Origin: Chara braunii | Lineage: Eukaryota > Streptophyta > Charophyceae > Charales > Characeae | DNA: 64,000 bases | Direction: 5' to 3' | Assembly (NCBI GenBank): GCA_003427395.1 | Contig: BFEA01000021.1 | Coordinates: forward strand, 4,586,233 to 4,650,232 | Shown here: piece after piece, positions 56,305 through 64,000 of the stretch | How positions within the stretch are numbered: position 1 is the stretch's first letter | Layout of the letters: every line of letters starts with the position of its first letter | Made by a program: the position numbers and the translations under genes | Notes under the pieces: generated by a model | The model's input: the letters and a program-made list of their open reading frames with translations, nothing else | The model's database searches: none | Told to the model about the DNA's origin: nothing

Positions 56305-56733
56305 GTGGAGTGATGTTCGTTTTTTCGGTTGTTTCTAGAGTCTGACAGCTCTAGACTCACTCTCGAAAATCTTCGAGAGTCTGGAGTAGTGGAGTGAGAT
56401 CCTATCTCCCAAAAGTATACCGCCCAAAGTGATAGTTGCGCCCCAGTGACACTTGGACCTGCCACGCACCCTCTTTTTTTTTTAAGGAAGGGCGGGGGGG
56501 GGGGGGGGGGNTGAAGCTTCGCTCTGCCCCTTGCCAGAAGTCGCTTGGATTTTTTTTGTCTTTTTGAAACATCAACAGGCAACCGTCCATCCAGCAGGGG
56601 TGAGATCGCATGCCGATGGGCTGCCTAGTGATGGGGTGTCGCTCCACTACACTAGACTCAAGAAAAAAATTGTGAGTGCTTCTAGAGTTGTCAGATGTCT
56701 AGAACTCTTGATAAAGAAACATCGCTCCACTTA
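56305..56733. other. Spacer with MITE-like fragments and a G tract
   Basis: GTGGAGTGA occurs twice (56305 and near 56391) with CTCTAGAC/CTCGAAAATCTTCGAG palindromes between, resembling half of another inverted-repeat element. A G18 run with one N lies at 56493-56511. GTCGCTCCACTACAC near 56639 resembles 45370. No gene. Confidence 0.45.
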
Positions 56734-57247
56734 GGGGCTCCCCACACAGGCTTTCGAAACGTGCAGAATCGACGCGCCACACAGCCTTTCGAAACAAGTT
56801 CTTTTGAAAAAGTTTCGAAAGGTGTCAAATTGGCCGGCGTCGAAAGTCATTTTGAAAAGGTGAGATCCTCCCGCCTGTCACTAGCATTTTCTCGAAAGAC
56901 CTCGAGTGATCTTGTGAAAATGCCCTCTCGAAACGGTCAATTGGCAAAAAAAAGAAGAAAAGAAAAAAAGAAAAAGGGGTGATTACAAGGGTCTGCCTCC
57001 ACTACTCTGGACATGTACAAAAGACAAAAATTATGGTGGTGTATCTTTCCATGCTCTAGCCAAAGATTCACACTCATTTTACACGCGCCGAGAGCAATGG
57101 AGCCAGACCCTAATGTGCATATATAGAAAGGCCTCGGTATTTCGAAAGTCTGTGTGGCGAGGGGGGGGGGTTCCTTTCGATGACCAGCCTTTCGAAAAAA
57201 GTATGACACCTTTCGGAAAATGCCGGAAAGGCTGTGTGGCGAGCCCC
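56734..57247. mobile_element. 514-bp Harbinger MITE with TTTCGAAA words and a nested MITE
   Basis: GGGGCTCCCCACACAGGCTT to AAGGCTGTGTGGCGAGCCCC with TTA on both sides (56731-56733, 57248-57250). TTTCGAAA/TTTCGRAA words recur about ten times. A core-family MITE is nested at 56989-57110. It is a paralogue of the composite at 36126-36651. Confidence 0.85.
56989..57110. mobile_element. Nested core-family MITE
   Basis: GGGTCTGCCTCCACTACTCT to GAGCAATGGAGCCAGACCC. The interior has TATGGTGGTGTATCTTTCCA and TTCACACTCATTTTACAC, in the same orientation and at the equivalent position as 36425-36553. Confidence 0.82.
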
Positions 57248-57250
57248 TTA

Positions 57251-58779
57251 CTCTAGAATCAAGAAGTATAGAAGCACTCACGAATTTCCCAGCGCTACAT
57301 GACAGCCCTTCTAAAGCGTTAGATGACAGCGCCAACTCGTTCTGATGGCCGGGGCAGGAGGCACACTTGTGATAAGCCAGCATCCGTACTCAGCGACTTC
57401 CCGTACCCTCGGGGGAAAATCCCACGTAAAGCCTCGAAGTACGGGTTCTAGATAATTGGGAAGAACGGGGTTTCATTTTTTTTCCTTTTTCTTCTTTTCT
57501 CTTTTTTTTTCTTTTTTTTTTCTTAAACCGAGAGGAGGGATGAAACAGAAACTTATTTTTCTTTCAGGACTGCCCCTGATGACTTTCTCGCGTGGCCGGT
57601 TAACAGCCGCGCAAGAAATTCAAGAAACAGTGGGGAATTAGCGTGGGTAGGAATTTTAGAATTTTGAATTTTTGAGCGCGCGGCTGTTTTTCAATTTTTT
57701 TGTGCGCCGCGTAAACCCTTTCTCCCGCTTTGCATCCCCTCGCCATCTTCCCTTCTTGCCGCACATTTCCTTCTTGCATGCCTCTTCTTCTTCCCTCCAG
57801 CGAAGTCCAATCCCCTCCTTTCCCATCCTTGCGAACGATTGGCTGTGTGATTGGGATGGTCGGATCAATGTGGTGAGAGCGGAAGGTGCACCCCACTTGG
57901 ACGACCACCCCAATCACGCAGATCGCTCGACTCACCCGCTTCGATCCTTCTGGAACCTCTTCCCTTCTTCGGTCCTGCTCATCTACACCATGTGCTTCGC
58001 GCTGGGTCTCCGCCGCCTTCCACGCTATAAATCCTCGCAACTCCTTCCTCTCGCTATCTTTGATCTCGACTGCAATGCTGCGCGAGCTATGTGCGAGGTC
58101 TGAGGCGTCAAACAGGCTTGACGAGCCCAAGTGACAGGCGGAGTGACGACGTGGGGCTGGCTTAGCGATGGACTTGGAGAAAGGCAGTCAGACGGATTGA
58201 GCGGTGGTAAAGATCGGACCGCGACAGCGGCAGGGCGTTGTGGCTATGGTTGTCAGTGGTTCTGATGGATTGGGGGCTGGGCCCATGACGGTCAGTCGTG
58301 TGAGGAATTATGTATACTAAGGAGCTCGCTTTTATCTCCATTGCTGCTTTGTCCCGATGTGATGTGTGCAAGGTCCCGATGTATGGGTATTCTGTTGTAT
58401 GCATGCTGTGGTATGAGAGTTTATGGATGTTGGATGTCTCATTGTCCAGGAGGACTTTGTGAGTAAGTGTGTGTGCGCTTTCAGGGGCGATGATAGGGAT
58501 GTTTAGGTGCCGACCGTCTGCATGAGTTCATGAGTGTGTTGGTCCCTCCTCCCTTCCCTGAGCCCCTTTTCACCCTTAATGCCACGTGTATGCGCGGGAT
58601 CACGCGCCCACCTCTTCCCGCTCCCCCTCCCATCCGAGCGACGCAGGATCCGAGCGAAACGGTCAAACCTTAGCCCTCCAGTTTCACTCGATAACCAGAG
58701 CGATCAGTCGTTCGCGTCCCCGCGACGCGGCGGATCTCTCCTCGACTCAGCCAAACCTGCCCAACGTTCAGGTTGACGC

Positions 58780-58781
<2 letters not shown>
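57251..58781. other. Region without a supportable gene
   Basis: A pyrimidine tract lies at 57475-57523. Overlapping open frames on both strands at 57600-58134 (176 codons minus, 143 codons plus) have no recognisable domain and no supporting signals. One of them could be a small lineage-specific gene, but I cannot choose. 58480-58780 is C/T-rich without structure. Confidence 0.4.

Positions 58782-58853
<72 letters not shown>
58782..58853. repeat. (GA)n microsatellite, about 36 units
   Basis: Uninterrupted GA dinucleotide repeats for about 72 bp. Confidence 0.97.
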
Positions 58854-58854
<1 letters not shown>

Positions 58855-59247
58855 AAGGCAGAATTTCGTCGATCGTTGCATGGAGCCAGCGTTTGTCTCG
58901 GTGGACGCGAGCCCGGACCCCTGCCTGATCTCGACTAGGACGGTCGACTAGGATGGAGCCAACGTTCGTTTCGCCGGTCGACTAGGATGGTCAATTTAAC
59001 CATGCGATACACTTCACAAAATCAAGTCAGACTTCGTACGTCGCGCCTAGTCCTTTGTTCATATCCGACCATAATCTTTTGACGACAGAAATTAGCGAGT
59101 GTTGCGCGCAAGACTCTTAATAAAATGTCACGATGACGTATTCCTCATCATATGGACTAGCCATGCACGAGTGCAAAGATAGTCGTAATGATAGTATCAA
59201 TAGCCACTCGGTCTTTATTGATTTTGAAGGTTGTTTTCGACACGTAC
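58854..59247. other. No feature seen
   Basis: GACTAGGATGG-type words recur near 58935, 58950 and 58980, suggesting a small degenerate duplication. Nothing else is identifiable. Confidence 0.5.
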
Positions 59248-61840
59248 TTTGACAACGTAGTCAAACACCACCCCTGTAGCTAAGTCTCAAGCGCCCCCTA
59301 TAGCGGGTACCATCACGACCCCTTGCTAAAAACTGCAAATATCACATCCGATTCGTTAAACCAACGACACGTCCCCTAAAAAATAAACTCGCTCGCCGCC
59401 GTTAAACAACAACATTCTCCCACCTCAAAACGTTACAGCCGTCGTACCGTAAAAACGACAGCACCTCCGCTCTAGAATTTAGTACAGTCAACGTGCTCAA
59501 ATTTCAGCAACATAACCCCACTGCAAATAATAGTCTCCGCCACACCAAAATTATGGCGGCATAACCCCCTTAAGAGGTAATGTCGGTCCGCCAAAGTTTT
59601 GGCAGCATCACCCCCTTCAATCGGTTGCATCACTGCCGAAAAAAATCGGCAGCATCTACTCGGACGTCGCGGACACGGATTATGGCTATGGTTGCTCGTT
59701 ATAGTTGTAGCCACCCAACTCCACCTTCTGCCTTCGCGCAGGCCTCCATCTCCTCCAACCGCTCCAATTTCAGCCCAGTACTAAGGCAAAACCTCCATAG
59801 CCTTAACTAAGGCTGGTCTGTCTCTGCTTCAGCGGTTCCTCCTTCAACCTTACAGACCATTAGCAGCTCCACTAGTAGCTTCTCCCTCAACGCTGCAGAC
59901 CTTCAACACTTCTTTCCACCGTCTCATCGCTGCCCCGAACTCCTTGAGGCCAAGTACCACACCTCAAGGCTTACCGTATACCCATAGCCTTATGTTATGC
60001 CAAACCATCGCTTCATTGTGCCTTGATTGAGTTTTACCCCTTTTAATATGGCTATGGACTTGGGTGCCCCCACACCATTGCAGTTATGGGTTCGTGCATC
60101 TTAGTTCTAGCAGCTAAGTCCCGAATTCATTGTTAGGCTGCCACTTGTCACCTTCTCCTTCACCTTCTACTGAAATCACGGAGCAACTGTTGTCACCTCA
60201 TGTTGAGACCCATAACTTCTATTCCCAGATCTGACCAACCTTGTCTGGCATATGTACACCTTCCTCTGCAGCTTATGCATCTCACGGCGAGGGTCCCAAG
60301 ATGTCTCATATGGTTTTGGAACCATGGTTTAAGAGCAACCTCTCATTAAAAATGGAGGTTGGCTCAACCTTTAGAGGTTTGACCTAAGTAAGCACCCCTT
60401 CGGGGCTCAATCGAACGAGGATAAATGAGACCATCAACTATTTGATAGTTCGAGGGCAGTAGAACTAGAGGCTTTATTCGTTGAAGCCCTGATTTGGTGT
60501 TGCTTGCAGACAATAGGATAGCCAACCTTTAAAAAAGGTTCAGTTGTACCACCTTGTCATGGTTATGGGTTAAAGAATTCCCAACCACAACCTTTCTCTA
60601 TGTTTTGGTTTTCGTCAAATCTCTCCCATACTAAAAATGGGCATCCACATGGCAGCAACTAAGTCTTGCGTAGACATTGTCTTCCTTTTTTTGTCTGGCG
60701 CCCGTTCTGAGGAGTGCCAACCTAGTGAGAGGAAAGAACAACTCGTGATAGTCATGAGTTCCAATCCTAAAAGTTCCAAAGCGGGGTGCAAAAAACACCC
60801 CGACTTTGATAAATTTTAAATAAAAACGTGCATAATAAAAAAATATGAAAAACGTTTTGCGCATGACATAGGTGCCCAACCACTTACAAAAACACATTCA
60901 AGGCCGACAAAAATAATTTATGCCACAAGAAGAATATTGGGGCAAACTGCAAAATACTGGTTTCCAACTTTTCTGAAAATCTTGATCTCGTTTTTTTTTT
61001 TTTTTTTCCTTTTTTTTTTTTTTTTTTTTTTTTCCATTGGTCTAATTGTGCCCTTCAGGATGTTGTGCCTCCAAGGCACAACCATGAACTGTTGAAATGC
61101 AGACAAGAGTTTAAATCCAAATGGATTCAGGGCGCGTTGGGGCTAAGTGCAGCCTCACGAAAAATGGCTCCCACCACCCTACTTACCAAATATGCAAGAT
61201 GGAAATAAATCTTCCCCTTACCCATAGGAAGATGCAGCGCCTTGTCAAGCCCGGAAGCTGCTGCAATTTCAAATGGTGGGGGGCAAAAACTCGAAAAAAA
61301 AAAAAAAAATCCTAAAAAATATTGGGTCTAACGCCCGTGATGACGGGCGTTTGGCCTACTTGTTACGAGTTACAACTCCCAACCTTTTGCAAGCACGCCA
61401 TATGGCGCTTTCGTCTTAGTTTTTTTTTCTTTTTTCTTTTGACCATTGACTTATGTCAGCAACTCCCCCGTTCACCGCTACTCATGGCCCAATCACAAAC
61501 CTACAGGAAGCATGCTCAAATTTGATTCCCAGTGGAATCAAACAGAGTAAAAGAAAAAAAAATTGTTTTAAATCATTCCCGATTTATGCGTCTCATCCTT
61601 GCGCGGGGTCATTCTAGTCCGTGACGCGGATAATTTTGGTCATGCGATCTCGCAATCGAGTGGTCGAAATCGACTGCACCAAGCATATAACTCCCTGTAT
61701 GGCTGCTCCAAAATGGAGTTAGCCCAGACAAGGCCGCCTTCAAATTTGATTGCCATATCTGCTGGGTGGCAATTCGACGAGGGACCTACTGAGCTAACTC
61801 CTACTATGGAAGTAGCAGGAACAATTCTTCTATTTGAAGA
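59248..61840. repeat. Non-coding region dense in short perfect hairpins
   Basis: At least fourteen hairpins with 5-9 bp stems and 2-12 base loops lie in 2.6 kb. Examples: TTTGAC/GTCAAA (59248-59265), CCGCCA/TGGCGG (59537-59559), CTGCCGA/TCGGCAG (59633-59652), CAACCTC/GAGGTTG (60336-60361), AACTAT/ATAGTT (60436-60450), AACCTTT/AAAGGTT (60524-60540), CGGGGTG/CACCCCG (60782-60802), TTGTGCC/GGCACAA (61063-61081), AACGCCCGT/ACGGGCGTT (61330-61351) and TTTGATTCC/GGAATCAAA (61521-61542). No coding frame of note occurs. The hairpin sequences differ from one another, so this is not one repeated unit. Confidence 0.6.
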
Positions 61841-61909
61841 GTTTGTCCCCAACGGTATATAGCCTGTGATCTGGCATGCTCTGACTGCCTGGGCCACTCA
61901 ATCGGTTGG

Positions 61910-62000
61910 TTGTTGCACCCTTGGATCAAACGTGTATCGTGCGTGATAGGGTGAGATGCAGATCCTTTATCACCTAGGCTCAAGCTCAACCCCTCGGCGC
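61910..62000 (-). repeat. Possible tRNA-derived SINE promoter
   Basis: On the minus strand GCCGAGGGGTTGAGC resembles the A box of tRNA-Ser/Leu, and about 60 bases further CGTTTGATCC resembles a B box with one base missing. The cloverleaf is not convincing, so this is at most a tRNA-derived element. Confidence 0.3.
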
Positions 62001-62149
62001 AGGCGATGTTATGACCCTTAAAAAAAATTGATAGTTTATATATTTCTACGCTGCGATCGTACACACGTGCAACCACTTTTTAAAGTCATTCTCACCTTGA
62101 ATCGTGCAGCTTAACAACCGAGCGACACAATTTTAATAATTATAGACTT

Positions 62150-62300
62150 AGTATTTCAACCGGCCACATGCTTGGTGCGGGCTCGCCAAACGTGGGGCCG
62201 GTGAGTCACACCACCAATCCTCGATGTCGCCCTCGCAGGCCGCAGGCGTCATAACTTTAGGTGAAACGCCTTAGCCTCTTGGTCGTCGGTTATGTGTGAG
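62150..62300 (-). repeat. Possible second tRNA-derived SINE head and a long hairpin
   Basis: On the minus strand ACCAAGAGGCTAAGGCG near 62270 resembles a Ser/Leu tRNA A box. Next to it, 62158-62203 forms an imperfect 18-20 bp stem with ACCGGCC and GGCCGGT arms. Confidence 0.28.
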
Positions 62301-62429
62301 TAGAATTTGGCAAAGCCTCATTCTCATCAAGTCAAATCATTCAAACAAAATCCCTTGGCCATCAATAGTGCGATAATGTCCGGAATTGGAAATCCCGAGC
62401 AGATACCCTTGTCACACCATTGATGTTGA
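62300..62429. other. Boundary region of LINE E, not resolved
   Basis: The frame after RT motif A loses recognisable RT similarity between about 62430 and 62330. No poly-T tail is present, so the 3' half of LINE E is missing. Confidence 0.4.
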
Positions 62430-64000
62430 ATAGGTGTACATTACTGCTACCCATCTACAAAAATTCACTCCAAACTCCATCTTAGTCAGCGTTGTAAACA
62501 CAAAAGGCCAACCGACTTTGTCGTATGCCTTTTCGAGGTCCAGAAGCTAAACCGCACAGTTCAAATTTTCTCATTGTACGAACCCCAAAACCTCCAGTGT
62601 TGTCATGATGTTGCTGAAGATGGAGCGACCCTATACAAAGGCTCCCTGATCCCCTTCCACGAGGTCTGGTAGGTGTTTCCCTAGCCTTTTCACCTGCATT
62701 TTTGTTACTAGTGTCTTGTATGATACGTTCAAAAGGGAGATAGGTCACCAATTTTTGCCGTCAGACTTATCACCCTTTTTGAATAGCACGCTTATCACCT
62801 TGTGGGTCATACCCTCGCCTAGTTTCCCTCCTACCACGACCCCATTGTACAACTCGAGCAGCGAACCTTCCATCGCTGCCCAGTTATTTGCGTAGTACTC
62901 CACCGTCAACCCATTTATTCCAAGAGATTTCCTCCTCACTATAGACTTTACGGTTTGTACTAGTTCTTTTGAGGTCACTGGTATTTTTAGGTCCAGTCGG
63001 GTTGTGTTTGATAGACGCACTGTTGTATCCTCCCACGTATCAAGTGAAGCTGACAGATCAGTAGTAGGTTCCTCTTGAGGTCGTCCCGTTGTCATAATAT
63101 GCTCATAATACAGTATAGCATAATGTAGCATTCCTGTAACTGAATTTGTCACTGGCGTTGAGTCATCGAAGGGGTGTTTTAGCTCCACCATCTGTTGATG
63201 AGTCCGGTGTGGTTGCAGTTTTTCAAATGCGTCCTTCGTCATTTTATCTTGCGTCTTTATTCCCTTCTCTCTCAATAGTTTGATCCACCACCTCTCTTTT
63301 TCTTGTTGCAGTGTGTCCCACTCTGCTACTCTTCTTTCTCTCTTCGTTGCACATACTGTTGCAGAGATTGGATGTCCTTCTATTATGGATTATGTCTCCT
63401 CCACCTTCCTTCTACACTCCTCTTTCTTATTACTTTGTTTTGCTAGAATTCACGAATATACATCCATCACACTAGACATTATGGCTATCCCTCCGTCCAA
63501 CGATGCTTTTGTATCAGGGAAGAAGTTTTTCGCGCTCTCCCAGCGCTGCATGTGGGCCTCTACCCAAGCTCCGATACCCGGATCAATCTGAAAAAGCCAC
63601 ACCCTGCTCCTAACCCTCCTGTAGTCTGACTTCATCCATGACTGGCTTATGGTCCAACAGTGGGTCTCGCACATAACAGATTGCCGTAATCCCTGGGAGA
63701 ACATCGTCACGTACTAGGAAATGGTTTAGGCCTCTCTTTGTCATTTGTTGGGTGTCCTGCCAAACATGTGAGAACCAGTTGTAGCTTGGGTCTTCCAGAT
63801 TTAGCATTCGGAAGGGATCCACCAGTGCGAGGTCCTCCGCCAACGCTACCTTGTCTACTTTGGGAATCTGACTTATCAAGTTCTTGAAAAACATGGATCA
63901 TTCTCTTGCGTTAGTAGTAGGTGCATAGACTGTCATCAGGAGTCAGTCCGCGTTCCCTGCTTCCACTCGTACACACACCCACCTGCCCCAAAGGTCCGCT
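62430..64000 (-). pseudogene. LINE E ORF2 fragment (endonuclease end and RT start), runs off the window
   Basis: From the window edge inward (minus strand): the endonuclease C-terminal part with LDHKPVM near 63.65 kb (frames at 63450-63894); a connector at 62745-63275 with HPFDDSTPVTNSVTG, LGINGLTVEYY and VISVLFKKGDKSDGKNW; a stop, then RT motifs near 62.5-62.7 kb in other frames (FVQGRSIF-like, and LLDLEKAYDKVGW for motif A near 62.53 kb). Motifs B and C are absent, so the RT is truncated. Connector motifs match LINE D closely, placing both in one clade. The 5' part lies beyond 64000. Confidence 0.8.

Noticed and set aside
57600-58134. Overlapping plus and minus open frames
   Set aside because: Neither shows a domain or supporting signal, and they overlap each other; listed only as a region.
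61910-62000. A functional tRNA gene
   Set aside because: Acceptor and anticodon stems do not pair properly and the B box lacks a base.

Overview
The window is a repeat-saturated stretch of a eukaryotic nuclear genome. It holds LINE retrotransposons with APE-type endonuclease, reverse transcriptase and a C-terminal zinc finger, PIF/Harbinger DNA transposons with their MITEs, poly-A/T tracts, microsatellites and minisatellites, and only one convincing host gene, a single-exon expansin on the minus strand at 43.1-44.0 kb. Expansins are typical of land plants and streptophyte algae. With the very high repeat load this suggests a charophyte green alga, most likely a Characeae genome such as Chara. 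The organism call is inference; no rRNA, tRNA or organelle gene helps to fix it.

Layout. 0.8-24.7 kb is best read as nested insertions. Matching Harbinger-type terminal repeats at 777-796 and 24681-24700 enclose a minus-strand LINE (called LINE AC, 3.7 to about 22.2 kb). LINE AC is split by a second minus-strand LINE (LINE B, 6041-17373) flanked by a 15-bp target-site duplication. A fragment of a Harbinger transposase N-terminus and glutamine-rich tandem repeats lie at 22.2-24.0 kb. 24.7-28.1 kb holds decayed tandem repeats and no recognisable gene. At 28.1-35.7 kb a Harbinger MITE is split by a nearly full-length LINE (LINE D, 28289-35375) with a perfect 14-bp target-site duplication. 35.7-42.7 kb is a dense field of small MITEs, poly-A/T tracts and simple repeats. 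43.1-44.0 kb is the expansin gene, directly followed on its 5' side by a 31-bp minisatellite. 45.9-47.5 kb has more MITEs and a short LINE tail.

47651-56301 is a complete PIF/Harbinger transposon with 25-bp terminal repeats, a TAA target-site duplication and three gene regions: a Myb/SANT-like DNA-binding protein (plus strand), an unrecognised helical protein (plus strand, broken) and a DDE transposase (minus strand, broken but with the catalytic triad present). It contains a 980-bp assembly gap and a 42-base G run. 56.7-57.2 kb is a nested pair of MITEs. 58-62.4 kb has no gene but an unusual concentration of short perfect hairpins and possible tRNA-derived SINEs. 62.4-64.0 kb is a further minus-strand LINE running off the window.

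How the parts work together. Apart from the expansin (cell-wall loosening), the coding content is self-mobilising. LINE ORF2 proteins nick the target, reverse-transcribe from a 3' tail and insert. Two LINE clades here each keep a clade-specific hairpin just upstream of the poly-A tract, the part their reverse transcriptase would recognise. In Harbinger elements the Myb-like protein is known to help the DDE transposase bind subterminal DNA, and each Harbinger or MITE family here repeats its own 7-8 bp word inside both ends. Almost every transposon ORF is interrupted, so most copies are unlikely to be autonomous.
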